Notes: generated by a model from the sequence alone, not told the origin. 64,000 nt of DNA from an uncultured Clostridia bacterium (GCA_947624375.1 CANQKD010000002.1:124001-188000); one strand, 5' to 3'; counted from the stretch's first letter, positions 39,901 through 48,575 are shown. A program made the numbers and translations.

Positions 39901-40360
39901 TACGCCGCAGCAGATAAGTAAGCTTACCGAAAGCAAACTGGGCGATGCCAAGGCAAAGCTGGTGATGTCTTCTATGAAGAGAAGCGGCGTGGTGGCTGAC
40001 GACATAGAGCTTGTTAAAACAATGGCGGCTGCCGGCGGAGGATATTCGCCTGTGGCGTTGACTGCAAAGAACGAATACCACGAGCGCACACGCGATTATG
40101 TGCTTAGTGTGCCCTCACTGGAAAAACTGGAGCAGTTTGCTGTTGAAAAGATAAAGAGCATGGCTAAAGATCTGGCGGCAGGAAAGATAGATCCTATGCC
40201 TGTGGGAGCGAAAGATCATCTGCCGTGCGCATACTGCGATTACAAGGCGATATGCTCGACACCAAACCGCGATGATGCTGTTATAATAAGCAAAGACGAC
40301 AAAGAAAAACTTCTGGCTGAGATACAGCAAGACGACGGACAGCCTGACGAAAGGAGCTGA
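36941..40360 (+). CDS. addB: ATP-dependent helicase/nuclease subunit B
   Basis: Subunit of the AddAB double-strand-break resection complex. The 1139 residues start at MLRIITGTEHSSKT, where the Walker A keeps only SSKT of the usual GxSGSGKT. The C-terminal RecB-like nuclease has GIVDRVDEI and VVDYKTGKK. The iron-sulfur cysteines are present in FFSCPFGYFCKYG and CAYCDYKAIC. A GGAAGGAG site fixes the ATG at 36941 rather than the in-frame one at 36914. addA starts 5 bases after the stop. Confidence 0.96.
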   Translation: MLRIITGTEHSSKTRLLAEMAQQSIESGRRVCIIIPDQFSLVYDRKIYGILGAKAFNKMAVIGPNKLSKRLIEQYGSSGRYCSDDARLIMMYKACKEFSSLGGARYFKRSLTKCGFFASACDTVDELRQSAVDCNALLAAAEQLSGTASDKLYDIAKIYELYTQQLEKYGLKDSSTAVSEAAEIIRKNGIFKGCDVYFDSFSSFTADQQSLLYEIFAQAENVTFALTIGKGRNADIRRAPLSPYAECISTKKRLEELAAEIGLKVQHTEAEEENINACVRAVADNVFAPAIKTGLDGEGVTIANAADVYAEAEYVFAEIRRLVRDEGYTFGDIAIISRDLANAADILEDMAYRYDVPLFIDQKNVVARSSPAMFINAVFENITSKTFHTRSLLTYIKSPFSSISTQQASMIEEYAFKWSVEGDMWLHDFTASDEGSQIMREKELEELNFIRRKIIEPLAVLKEKCREASAKEIYTAFNEFLNSQIEDYDGGNDEDVSKILEQLWKRAMEACESIYMTLGDEKIGISQYRDLLKTMLLQTQISSPPQRLDAVIAAGAEHSRLPDIRAVFVIGVNDGLFPKNVKLSGLFTEREKARMEKADIHMEKRLDTNLRAERFACMRSLGAPSEKLYICIPRADKKGDALSPSQLALQIKGMFTKDISVSVSQLGTEFFCVSPKSAIYKYSELIGKDRAKASAIKAALLPYPEYAALAGDIERELFGKKAQHKLSKNTAKELFLKKGLSISATAAETFFSCPFGYFCKYGMGIKSTRKVDMASANIGLIAHKCFEKIAPMLKERPDMTKDELQKEVDRCTEEYIEKNMGGDFGKNAAFRASVEAIKDQILLSVMNIQKELETPGINPIFYEYKLSDGGRGLSLKSDTEGLDYINLYGIVDRVDEITTKDGKRYIRVVDYKTGKKVFNYESIYHGLDLQMLLYLYAVLESADDAVKGASPAGVIYVRAGEQKEFMSKGDILSIINKALEEGRTGGLTPQQISKLTESKLGDAKAKLVMSSMKRSGVVADDIELVKTMAAAGGGYSPVALTAKNEYHERTRDYVLSVPSLEKLEQFAVEKIKSMAKDLAAGKIDPMPVGAKDHLPCAYCDYKAICSTPNRDDAVIISKDDKEKLLAEIQQDDGQPDERS

Positions 40361-40365
40361 CAGAC

Positions 40366-43300
40366 ATGGCTGAAGAATGGACCAAAGAACAAAGCAGCGC
40401 TATTCAGTCCAGAGACAAGGGCACGGTAGTTCCTGCGGCGGCTGGCAGCGGCAAGACCGCGGTGCTTATAGAACGCGCTATAAGAATGCTCAGCGATGAA
40501 GAAAACAAAGTGCCTGCCGACACGCTTCTTTGTGTTACTTTTACAAACGCTGCCGCCTCTCAGCTGAGAGAAAAGCTTACCAAAGCGCTTGCCGAAAAGG
40601 CTGCAAGATACCCCGAAAACAGCTGGCTGGCACAGCAGCAAAGCAAGCTTCAGACCGCGAGGATAGTTACGATAAACGCGTTTTGTCTGGAGCTTGTAAA
40701 GAACAACGCCCACGCGCTGGGGCTGCAAAGCGATCTGCGGATAATGGAGGAAAACGACTCTCTTTTGCTGAGAAGAGAGAGCCTCGGAAAGGCGGTCGAT
40801 CTCTTCTACGAAAACAGCCCCGACAAGATGGAGTTTGTACATAAAAAGTTCAGCACCAAAAGGCAGAGCATTATATACGCCGCCGAGATAATGTATAACT
40901 ACCTGCGAAGCATACCCTTTGCTGACGAATATATGCGGAAAAGTCTTGATAAACTATGCAGCGACGAGGGCTGTCTGAGCTTTTGCAAAATGCTGATGAA
41001 ACAGGCTGCTGACCGTTGTTTCAGGGCGCGCACGCTTATAGAGAATGCGCTGGAATTGTTTGAGAGATCACAATGTGCGGAAGACGGTGTTAAAAACGTT
41101 CTGAGCGGTGATCTTCACAACATTAAAAATATAGAAGATCTGCTTTCCAGCGAAGATGAAGACACTGCAAAAGAGCGCTACACAAGCGCATACACAAAAC
41201 TCAGAAACTTAGAATATGAAACGATGAGATTTCCGCGTCAGAACAAAGAGGGCACAAAGCAGCTGGGCGATATTGAGCTGTTCAAAGGACAGATACAGGA
41301 TATGCGCAAAAATGCAAAGGCTCATATGGGCAAAATATGCGATATAATGATATGCCCGTTTGATGAGGCTGAAATAGACTGCGCGGCGAGCGCCGATGTT
41401 GTGAAAACGCTTTACGGCATTGTAAAATACGCCGATGAGCTTATAACGGATGAAAAGAAAGAGCGCGGCTGCTGCGACTTTGCGGACGTTGAGCTTATGT
41501 CGGTATCGCTTCTGGCAAAAAAGGAAAACGGCAGACTTTGCAGGACAGACCTTTGCAAAGAGCTGGTGGAACAAGGCGAGTTCGGCGCTGTTATGATAGA
41601 CGAATTTCAGGACACCAACGACTTGCAGGAGCTTATTTTCAAGTGTATTTCAAATACGCAAGACCTGAATATTTTCGGCACGAATGTGTTTATAGTGGGC
41701 GACATAAAGCAGGCTATATATCAGTTTCGGCGCTCTGACCCGAAGCTGTTTGCCGCCGCAAGGAAAGATGCCGCAAATGAAAAATACAAAGACAGGCTCA
41801 GGGAGATAGTTCTTACACAAAATTTCAGAAGCCGCAAAAACATTATAGACACCGCAAACTTTATGTTCTCGCGCCTGATGAGCAAGACCGTGGGCGAGGT
41901 GGACTATGTAAGCAGCGAGAGGCTCAACTACGGGGCAAAGTGCTATGACGGCAAAGACGATCCGCCAACACGTCTGGCGGTATGCAGCAAAGAGAGCGAG
42001 TTTGACGAAGCGGCGCGCATTATAAAAGAAACGCTGGCGAAAGGTGTTATGGTATATGACAAAGATATAAAAGGCAGGCGCGCTTGCAGACCGAGCGACT
42101 TTTGCATACTTACGAGGACAAACGGTATAAACCTTACGGCGGCACAGGCGCTTGGCAGATACGGCTTAAAGGTTGCCAGCCGTGAGATAAGCGGCTATCT
42201 GCTCTCGCGCGAGGTATCGCTGATGACATCACTGCTGAAAGTTATTGACGACCCGCTGAAAGACGGCGCTTTGCTGGCGGTGATGCTCTCGCCGATATTG
42301 CAGTTTACAGATGAAGAAGCCGCGAAGCTGAAAATTTCCGCAAAGAGCGACAAGACAAATCTTTACAGCCTTATGACGGAGCTTTCAAAAGATGAAGAAT
42401 ATGAAGACCGATCTCTTGCAGAAAAGTGCAGCGGAGCTGTTGAAAAGATAAAGAGATACCGCTTTCTTGCCAGCGCTATGACGATGAGCCAATTGATACG
42501 AAAACTGTATACCGAAACGAATTTTTACATACTTGCATCTGCTCTCAGCGGCGGTGAAAGATCTCAGGCAAACCTTAGGCTGATGCTTGACATAGCTGAC
42601 GGTTACGACAGCAATTCTTCGGGCGGTCTGAGCGGCTTTATACGCTATTTTGATGACATCACCGAAAACGGCAAAGACTTTTCTCAGGCTGCTCTGGCGA
42701 CAGAAACTGATGATGCTGTGAACGTTATGACGATGCACAAATCAAAGGGTCTGGAGTTTCCGTTTGTGATACTTACGCAGCTTGAACATGAATTTCTCTC
42801 TGAAAAGCGCGACAGCATAGTTATGAACGAATACGGCATTGGCATAAAGATAACCGACAGTGAACTTCTTGCAAGGTATCAGACTGCGGCATATACTGCC
42901 ATTGCTGCCGAAAAAGAGCGCGAGGCGATAAGCGAGGCGATGAGGCTTTTGTACGTTTCGGTGACGAGGGCGCGCGAACAGCTTATACTCATGATACCAA
43001 GCGATGAAAGCACCGCTGACAGCGCAAACAAAATGATAATGAACGCTGCAAGGCGCGGCGGAATTACGCCAGAAACGGCGCTTTCAGCATGCTGTATGCT
43101 CGACTGGGTGCTGACCGCTTTTGCATACCACGCAGACAGAGAAAAACTGGCAGAAAAGCTTGGTATAGATTACACTATTATTGATGATGTTTCACACGAG
43201 TGCAGCATATGCGTGACTGGTGAGGGCGAAGGAACAAGCGATGGCGGCAGTGAAAACGCTTCTGTAACTGCCACAGACCTCGGGCTTGTAAAGAGGCTTG

Positions 43301-43944
43301 CCGCTTCAATAGCCTCGCCGCAGCCGCAGCCAAAGCCCGATGAAGCCAAGCTCTCGGTAACAGATATAGTACACAAGAAACGAGAGGAAAGGGCTTTCAG
43401 ACCGTGGACTGCGAGAACCGAAAAGCAGCAGAGCTTCTCGGCGGCTGAAAAGGGTACTCTGACACACCTGTTCATGGAACTTTGCGACATAAAAAACGCC
43501 GCCGCAGACTTTGACAGCGAGTTTGACAGGGTGATGAGCCTTGGGCGTTTTTCGCCGCAGGAGGCGCAGGAGATATACAAAGACTCTCTGAGAAAGTTTT
43601 TCGGGGGCGGTATTGCAAAGCGCATGGCAGCCTCGGGCGAGATACTGAGGGAAAAGCAGTTTTTGGTGAAGATATCCGACATGGCGCTTGACAAGGAGCT
43701 TTTCAGCGATATTGTAAGCTCTGACGGTATGCTGCAAGGTGTTGCAGACTGCGTTTTCAAAGAGGACGGCGGCTATGTGCTGGTAGACTACAAGACCGAC
43801 AGGGTATCCTCTGTCGATGTGCTATCGCAGCGATACAGCAAACAATTAGCTCTTTACCGCGCGGCGCTTGACATAATACTTGACGAGCCAGTGAAAGAGT
43901 GTATCATATGTTCTCTGTATCTGGGCGCTGAAATTTCAGTATAA
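40366..43944 (+). CDS. addA: ATP-dependent helicase/nuclease subunit A
   Basis: The motor and second nuclease of AddAB, 1192 residues. UvrD-family motifs: VPAAAGSGKTAVL (about 22-34), CVTFTNAAA, MIDEFQDTN, VGDIKQAIYQFRRSDP, TQNFRSRKN, MTMHKSKGLEFPF and YVSVTRAREQL. The C-terminal nuclease site is VLVDYKTDRVSS near 1130. Both nuclease domains of the complex look intact, so RecBCD-like end processing with Chi recognition is expected. Confidence 0.97.
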   Translation: MAEEWTKEQSSAIQSRDKGTVVPAAAGSGKTAVLIERAIRMLSDEENKVPADTLLCVTFTNAAASQLREKLTKALAEKAARYPENSWLAQQQSKLQTARIVTINAFCLELVKNNAHALGLQSDLRIMEENDSLLLRRESLGKAVDLFYENSPDKMEFVHKKFSTKRQSIIYAAEIMYNYLRSIPFADEYMRKSLDKLCSDEGCLSFCKMLMKQAADRCFRARTLIENALELFERSQCAEDGVKNVLSGDLHNIKNIEDLLSSEDEDTAKERYTSAYTKLRNLEYETMRFPRQNKEGTKQLGDIELFKGQIQDMRKNAKAHMGKICDIMICPFDEAEIDCAASADVVKTLYGIVKYADELITDEKKERGCCDFADVELMSVSLLAKKENGRLCRTDLCKELVEQGEFGAVMIDEFQDTNDLQELIFKCISNTQDLNIFGTNVFIVGDIKQAIYQFRRSDPKLFAAARKDAANEKYKDRLREIVLTQNFRSRKNIIDTANFMFSRLMSKTVGEVDYVSSERLNYGAKCYDGKDDPPTRLAVCSKESEFDEAARIIKETLAKGVMVYDKDIKGRRACRPSDFCILTRTNGINLTAAQALGRYGLKVASREISGYLLSREVSLMTSLLKVIDDPLKDGALLAVMLSPILQFTDEEAAKLKISAKSDKTNLYSLMTELSKDEEYEDRSLAEKCSGAVEKIKRYRFLASAMTMSQLIRKLYTETNFYILASALSGGERSQANLRLMLDIADGYDSNSSGGLSGFIRYFDDITENGKDFSQAALATETDDAVNVMTMHKSKGLEFPFVILTQLEHEFLSEKRDSIVMNEYGIGIKITDSELLARYQTAAYTAIAAEKEREAISEAMRLLYVSVTRAREQLILMIPSDESTADSANKMIMNAARRGGITPETALSACCMLDWVLTAFAYHADREKLAEKLGIDYTIIDDVSHECSICVTGEGEGTSDGGSENASVTATDLGLVKRLAASIASPQPQPKPDEAKLSVTDIVHKKREERAFRPWTARTEKQQSFSAAEKGTLTHLFMELCDIKNAAADFDSEFDRVMSLGRFSPQEAQEIYKDSLRKFFGGGIAKRMAASGEILREKQFLVKISDMALDKELFSDIVSSDGMLQGVADCVFKEDGGYVLVDYKTDRVSSVDVLSQRYSKQLALYRAALDIILDEPVKECIICSLYLGAEISV

Positions 43945-43952
43945 CAATAAAA

Positions 43953-43982
43953 ACGGAGCATTTTTTCGATGCTCCGTTATTT
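43953..43982. terminator. Bidirectional terminator
   Basis: ACGGAGCAT (43953-43961) pairs with ATGCTCCGT (43969-43977), T-rich on both sides. It separates addA from the converging acetyltransferase gene. Confidence 0.85.
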
Positions 43983-44489
43983 TTGTAATTCGTGGTAGTA
44001 TAGGCAGATGTTTTCATATCTTCCGTCTTTCATGCGAAAGCCATTTGGTATAACGCCCAGCTGCACAAAGCCCAGTTTTTCATACAGCTGCCGCGCACGC
44101 ACATTGCTTTCTACAACGGCGTTGAATTGCAGCACTCCAAAGCCGTGTTCTTTAGCCTTTTTAAGGCAGTCGCGCACAAGCAGCTCGCCCATCCCCTGCC
44201 CTCTGCATCTGCTGCTTACCGCGAAGCTTGCGTTGCATATATGACCGCACCTGCCGACGTTGTTCGGGTGAAGAATATACAGCCCGACTATCTCGCCGCC
44301 TATGGTCGCCACACCGCAGTAGGTCTGCTGCGAAAAGAACTCTCTGCCGCTCTCATAGTCAAGCCGCTCCTCCTGCGGAAAAGCATTGCCCTCGTCGACT
44401 ACTTCGTTCCATACCTTTATCATGCCGCCGATGTCTTCATCTTTACAGCCCCGTAAAACTGCATCAGTTGCTGTTTTTTCTGATGTCAT
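43977..44489 (-). CDS. GNAT-family N-acetyltransferase
   Basis: 170 residues with the GNAT fold. The acetyl-CoA-binding motif A is AVSSRCRGQGMGELLVRDCL (about 88-107), and motif B is NVRARQLYEKLGF (about 127-139). The acceptor is not predictable. The start codon overlaps the end of the signal-peptidase-like gene by 26 bases, so the two are one transcription unit. Confidence 0.9.
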   Translation of the reverse strand: MTSEKTATDAVLRGCKDEDIGGMIKVWNEVVDEGNAFPQEERLDYESGREFFSQQTYCGVATIGGEIVGLYILHPNNVGRCGHICNASFAVSSRCRGQGMGELLVRDCLKKAKEHGFGVLQFNAVVESNVRARQLYEKLGFVQLGVIPNGFRMKDGRYENICLYYHELQK

Positions 44490-45594
44490 CTTTCAGCTTT
44501 TCCTTTCTGTCGTTCATAAGAGCCATCATCTCTTCAAGCGACATAGAGGGTTTCAGAGGATTTCTTGCAGGCTCGGTTGTCTTAGCCTGAGCTGTTTCTT
44601 CGGCAGGCTGCTGCTCTACCGTTTCGCTCTTTGGCAGATCGGTATTTTCTGGCTGCTGCGGCTTTTCTTCATAAGTATTATAAGTATCTTCGGCAGCGGT
44701 GCTTCTTGATGCCTTTATTTCCTTGTACTCGCTCTGCTCAAAGCCGGTCTGTATGCCGCTGCTCGAAGTCGCAGGGGCTTCAAATACGGTATCTTCCGGC
44801 TCGTCGTCGATATTCTTTGCCGCCGGTATCTCCATAAGTCTTGTGCGCTCTTCGCGCTGGGGTCTCAGGCTCCTTACATTCTTGCGGTCGGGTCTTACAG
44901 GCTCTTTATTGGTTTTCAGGTGCTTTCTGCGAAGCTCTATTTCCTCATTCTTGAAATCATCAAGAGAATATTCTTTGTCGCGATGGCGTTTGGTGCTGTA
45001 GTTTTTAGCCTGCTCCTGCCTTACGTGCTCACGGCGTTTTTGCAGGTCGCGCTTTTTCATTTCCTTGACAAATCCCAGAATAAGCTCTATAAACGCAAGC
45101 ACCAGCGCGGGTATAATAACACACACCAGCACGCCTATTTTTGATTTTATGAAAAGCACCATCCTGCCAAGGCTGTAGACCGCATATTTACCTTCACCGA
45201 TGACATTTTTTGCATCTATGGCGAAGATGTTTCCGGGGTCGCCGTCCATGCAGACGTTATATATAAATGTATCCGTGGTAGCCTCAACGCTGACAACTCT
45301 GAATATGCCGGTATCAAAGCCCGGTATATCCTTGCACAGTATAACGCCGCCGACAACGCTGCCGTCGGGTCTGCCGTTTTTGGCTATTACCATTGAATCG
45401 CACTTTACGGCATCGTCCATTTTGTCCATATCAGAAATATAGAAGCTGTGCCCCAGCAGTGACGGAGCACTTTCAGCATCGCTGAAAAGTATAGTCGTTA
45501 CAAAAATAAGCAGCACGACTACAAGTTCAACTATAAGCATTACCACAAGCACTGTTTTTGCAGCAGATCTTTGTCCTCTGTCCACCATGATCAT
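44464..45594 (-). CDS. Signal-peptidase-I-like membrane protein lacking catalytic residues
   Basis: 376 residues. A membrane helix (about 14-37), an extracytoplasmic beta domain, a second helix (about 152-174) and a 200-residue charged cytoplasmic tail. The outside domain lines up with SipW/Sec11-type (S26B) peptidases: GHSFYI against the usual GYxxYxV, DSMVIAKN against GDLVIVKK, FRVVSVE against HRVVEV. In this alignment the catalytic Ser of SGSMEP is Lys (DKMDD) and the His is Phe. It is therefore probably not a peptidase. The alignment is by eye. The start may be 45594 or the ATG at 45588. Confidence 0.7.
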   Translation of the reverse strand: MIMVDRGQRSAAKTVLVVMLIVELVVVLLIFVTTILFSDAESAPSLLGHSFYISDMDKMDDAVKCDSMVIAKNGRPDGSVVGGVILCKDIPGFDTGIFRVVSVEATTDTFIYNVCMDGDPGNIFAIDAKNVIGEGKYAVYSLGRMVLFIKSKIGVLVCVIIPALVLAFIELILGFVKEMKKRDLQKRREHVRQEQAKNYSTKRHRDKEYSLDDFKNEEIELRRKHLKTNKEPVRPDRKNVRSLRPQREERTRLMEIPAAKNIDDEPEDTVFEAPATSSSGIQTGFEQSEYKEIKASRSTAAEDTYNTYEEKPQQPENTDLPKSETVEQQPAEETAQAKTTEPARNPLKPSMSLEEMMALMNDRKEKLKDDIRKNSN

Positions 45595-45695
45595 CGTTCC
45601 TTTCGCTTTTGTTATCTCGTTTTTCTTTATGTAAAAAATATATAAAATGCAAATTATTTCAAACGCCGTAAAAACAAACGGTCATTCCTCTAATT

Positions 45696-45724
45696 ATTAT
45701 AACACACATTTTCTCAAATTTCAA
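45696..45724 (-). promoter_or_regulatory. Promoter of signal-peptidase-like gene
   Basis: Minus-strand TTGAAA and TATAAT, 17-base spacer, leaving about 95 bases of leader. Confidence 0.8.
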
Positions 45725-45824
45725 ATACTTTTTATAAAAATATGTATTTTGCTGCCGTCTTTAAGAAAATCACTGTTAAAAAGGCAAGAAAATTCGTCCC
45801 TTTTATAATTATTACAAAAAACTA

Positions 45825-45853
45825 TTGCAAAAGAAGAAAAAATGTTGTATAAT
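45825..45853 (+). promoter_or_regulatory. rnhA operon promoter
   Basis: TTGCAA and TATAAT with a 17-base spacer. Confidence 0.85.
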
Positions 45854-45889
45854 AATTTTGTATATCATTTTAAAAGGTATGTAATTTTT

Positions 45890-46330
45890 ATGAAAACTGT
45901 TGAAATATTTACCGACGGCGCGTGCTCGGGCAATCCGGGGCCGGGCGGCTGGGGCGCGATACTCAGGTACGGGCAAAACGTGAAAGAGCTTTCGGGCGGC
46001 AGTTCGCAGACCACCAACAACCGCATGGAGCTGACCGCAGTTATAACCGCTCTTGAGGCGCTGAAAGAGCCCTGCAAAGTAGTGCTTACAAGCGACAGCA
46101 AGTATATAATAGATGCTGTTACCAAAGGCTGGGCAGAAAAATGGCGCAAAAATAATTGGACACGCGGCAAGAACGAGAAGGCGCTCAACTCTGATCTATG
46201 GGAGAAGCTGCTTGATCTGCTGGCAGTGCATGATGTAAGCTTTGTATGGGTAAAAGGTCATGCAGGGCACACTGAAAACGAAAGATGCGATGCTCTCGCG
46301 GTAGAGCAGTCGAAAAAATATTCTCACTGA
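45890..46330 (+). CDS. rnhA: Ribonuclease HI
   Basis: Cleaves RNA in RNA-DNA hybrids. The 146 residues have the full active site: Asp9 ([16 protein letters not shown]), Glu47 (NNRMEL), Asp69 (TSDSKY), His124 and Asp134 ([13 protein letters not shown]). The E. coli-type basic loop ([12 protein letters not shown]) is present. The frame is open from 45842, but the family starts at the ATG at 45890. First gene of an operon with the next two. Confidence 0.97.
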   Translation: MKTVEIFTDGACSGNPGPGGWGAILRYGQNVKELSGGSSQTTNNRMELTAVITALEALKEPCKVVLTSDSKYIIDAVTKGWAEKWRKNNWTRGKNEKALNSDLWEKLLDLLAVHDVSFVWVKGHAGHTENERCDALAVEQSKKYSH

Positions 46331-46349
46331 GAAAATGAGGTCGAAGAAA

Positions 46350-46970
46350 ATGCTTGACAAATTTATGAATTTCTTGAAGAATACTTTTACTTACGAGGAA
46401 GAAAGCGAGGCTGAAACGCCGCCCGTGGTGCAAAGCGCGCCCCTTGAAGTAAGGCAGTCGGAGGAAACCAGGCAGCCGCGAGAGCGCCGTGAACGCCCTG
46501 CAAGACACAGCACACGCTCCCCCGGTGATTTTGTACCGAGAACGGTGGCTGACCCTGACGAATATTTCTCTCCCGTTGCCTCGATGACGGAGAAGAAAAA
46601 GGAACAGCCCAAGTATGCGACCGACCCGATCGCCGCCGCAAAACAGCAGGCTGACAACTTCTCGGCGCTGAGACCACGCCCTGAAGATCAGCAGTTCAGA
46701 ATGCTTATTGACAAGGTAGATTACGCAAAGGGCGCAGGGGTGCTGGTATTCGGAAACATCGGCGTAGGCATAGCACACGTTAATTGCAGCGCTCTGATAG
46801 TTCACGCGGCGAACAGAACGACCGTTCAGACGAAAGTTATTGCCATAGGCAAAGACGGCAAAAAGGTGTCTGCCGCGCCGGCAGGTTCTACGGTGGGGCT
46901 GCTGCTTGACAGCAACATAACACGCAATGACGTTCACGCAGGTGACGTTATAGGAAGCATAAATGTATGA
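46350..46970 (+). CDS. Unknown protein with EF-Tu domain-2-like C-terminus
   Basis: 206 residues. The first 110 are low-complexity, rich in Glu, Arg, Pro and Gln and probably disordered. The last 90 form a beta-barrel-like segment: MLIDKVDYAKGAGVLVFGNI, then DGKKVSAAPAGSTVGLLL, ending VHAGDVIGSI. This resembles domain 2 of translational GTPases, including the G-DxVGLLL and GDVI turns, but with no GTPase domain. Function unknown; ribosome or tRNA contact is possible. It sits between rnhA and mnmA, overlapping the latter by four bases. The ATG at 46350 is preferred for its AGG spacing. Confidence 0.7.
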   Translation: MLDKFMNFLKNTFTYEEESEAETPPVVQSAPLEVRQSEETRQPRERRERPARHSTRSPGDFVPRTVADPDEYFSPVASMTEKKKEQPKYATDPIAAAKQQADNFSALRPRPEDQQFRMLIDKVDYAKGAGVLVFGNIGVGIAHVNCSALIVHAANRTTVQTKVIAIGKDGKKVSAAPAGSTVGLLLDSNITRNDVHAGDVIGSINV

Positions 46971-48004
46971 ATAATGTAAAGGTTTGCGTTGCGATGAGCG
47001 GCGGGGTCGACAGCTCCGTCGCCGCAGCGTTTCTTATTGATAAGGGGTATTCCGTCGGCGGCGCGATAATGCGGCTGCAAGGCAACGACAAAGACATTGA
47101 AGACGCGCGCGCGGTGGCACAGAAACTCGGCATAAAGTTTGATGTTATCGACTGCCGAAGCGAGTTTGAAAAGTATGTTATAGATGATTTTGTATCAACA
47201 TACATTGAGGGCGCAACGCCAAACCCATGTGTTGTGTGCAACAAAAACGTAAAGTTCGGCGTATTTTTAGACAGGGCGCTAAAGCTCGGGTATGACATGA
47301 TAGCAACGGGGCACTATGCGCGGCTGGAAAACAGCGGCGGCAGGGTGCTTATGAAGAAAGCGCTTGACGAGAGCAAAGACCAGAGCTATGTGCTGTACGG
47401 GCTCTCTCAAAGGCAGCTGGCGCACGTGCTTTTTCCGCTGGGTGAGCAAAACAAAAAAGATGTTCGCACCGCCGCAAGAGAAGAACTCCTCCCGGCTGCC
47501 GACAGACCCGACAGTCAGGACATTTGTTTTATAAAAGAAGGCGGTCATGCCGAATTTATTGAAAACAAAACGGGCAGAATTTTCCCCGAGGGTGAGATAA
47601 AACTGACGGACGGCACACTGCTTGGCAGGCACAAGGGAATAATTCGGTACACGTTAGGACAGCGCAGGGGGCTTGGCGTTTCATACGGTCAGCCGCTTTT
47701 TGTTGTGCGCAAAGATGCCGCGGAAAATTGCGTGATCCTGGGCACACAGGAGGAGCTTTACCGCAAATCTCTTATTGCCGAAGATGTAAATTTCATACCG
47801 TTTGACACGCTGACCTCGCCAATTACGGTAACGGCGCGCACCAGATACCGCCAGAAAGAGGCAAAGGCAGTTATCTCTCCTATAGATGGCGGCAGGGTGC
47901 TCGTGGAATTTGAATTGCCGCAGAAAGCCGTATGCGCAGGGCAGTCGGTGGTGTTCTACGACGGAGAATATGTTGTCGGCGGTGGGGTAATCGCGGAGGA
48001 ATAG
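46967..48004 (+). CDS. mnmA: tRNA-specific 2-thiouridylase
   Basis: Makes 2-thiouridine at tRNA position 34 (Lys, Glu, Gln). The 345 residues have the PP-loop SGGVDSS (11-17), the nucleophile Cys91 in NPCVVCNK, the second catalytic Cys187 in DSQDICF, and TLGQRRGLGV in the tRNA-binding part. The ATG overlaps the previous stop (ATGA), and it ends at a terminator that is one arm of a 36-bp direct repeat. Confidence 0.97.
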   Translation: MNNVKVCVAMSGGVDSSVAAAFLIDKGYSVGGAIMRLQGNDKDIEDARAVAQKLGIKFDVIDCRSEFEKYVIDDFVSTYIEGATPNPCVVCNKNVKFGVFLDRALKLGYDMIATGHYARLENSGGRVLMKKALDESKDQSYVLYGLSQRQLAHVLFPLGEQNKKDVRTAAREELLPAADRPDSQDICFIKEGGHAEFIENKTGRIFPEGEIKLTDGTLLGRHKGIIRYTLGQRRGLGVSYGQPLFVVRKDAAENCVILGTQEELYRKSLIAEDVNFIPFDTLTSPITVTARTRYRQKEAKAVISPIDGGRVLVEFELPQKAVCAGQSVVFYDGEYVVGGGVIAEE

Positions 48005-48028
48005 AAACGAGCTTATATAGAAAAATGC

Positions 48029-48064
48029 AAAAAGACCCGTAGCAGGGTCTTTTTTATTTGCTGT
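48029..48064 (+). repeat. 36-bp direct repeat, left copy (contains terminator)
   Basis: AAAAAGACCC / GGGTCTTTTTT hairpin followed by ATTTGCTGT. 35 of 36 bases match 49593-49628. It works as the mnmA terminator and lies just beyond the XRE gene end. Confidence 0.9.
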
Positions 48065-48072
48065 GTTTCCGG

Positions 48073-48414
48073 CTAGTTTTTATCTGAACCGTTTTGCATA
48101 TCCAGCAAAGCTGAAATACGCTCCTGTGCACGAATTTTATTATCATCGTTCAGCGCAGAGTACATCTCCACGATATGCGCCTCATCTTTTGACAGGTCAC
48201 TTTTTGCTGCCCCTCTGCCTAGAATGTAGTCAACGCTGACCTCGCACACATTGGCAAGGTCTGTCAAATAGCTTATAGGGGCTCTTACCTCTCCGCTTTC
48301 GTATCTGCTGACCTCTTGCTGTGAGATACCTATTTGCAGGGCAAGCTCTGCCTGTGTCATGCGCTCTTTTCTGACTTTTACCATATTCGGGTATAGATAG
48401 AGGTTATCTTTCAC
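48073..48414 (-). CDS. XRE-family transcriptional regulator
   Basis: 113 residues. A lambda-repressor-like helix-turn-helix (about 10-65) with MTQAELALQIGISQQEVSRYE as the core and DLANVCEVSVDYILGR after it. A short helical C-terminal part may dimerise. It is transcribed away from the superinfection-immunity and patatin genes. A palindrome (48509-48536) at their transcript start is the natural operator. Such divergent XRE genes usually repress the adjacent module. Confidence 0.9.
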   Translation of the reverse strand: MKDNLYLYPNMVKVRKERMTQAELALQIGISQQEVSRYESGEVRAPISYLTDLANVCEVSVDYILGRGAAKSDLSKDEAHIVEMYSALNDDNKIRAQERISALLDMQNGSDKN

Positions 48415-48476
48415 AAAATCATCTCCTGCGATATGTTGATATTGCCTAAAATTATTATAACATCACACATTTTATA

Positions 48477-48505
48477 TTGACAAACGACAAAATCGATGTT
48501 ATAAT
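48477..48505 (+). promoter_or_regulatory. Promoter of immunity-patatin operon
   Basis: TTGACA and TATAAT with a 17-base spacer: full consensus, so the operon would be strong unless repressed. A minus-strand TATAAT (48454-48459) for the XRE gene faces away, with its -35 region overlapping this one. Confidence 0.9.
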
Positions 48506-48508
48506 AGT

Positions 48509-48536
48509 CAAAATACAACATATATGATGTATTTTG
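48509..48536 (+). promoter_or_regulatory. Operator-like inverted repeat
   Basis: CAAAATACA (48509-48517), ten bases, TGTATTTTG (48528-48536). Perfect 9-bp arms covering the expected transcription start. Confidence 0.75.
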
Positions 48537-48575
48537 AGCTGTATCTACATAATTATACAAACAGGAGGAAAATAA

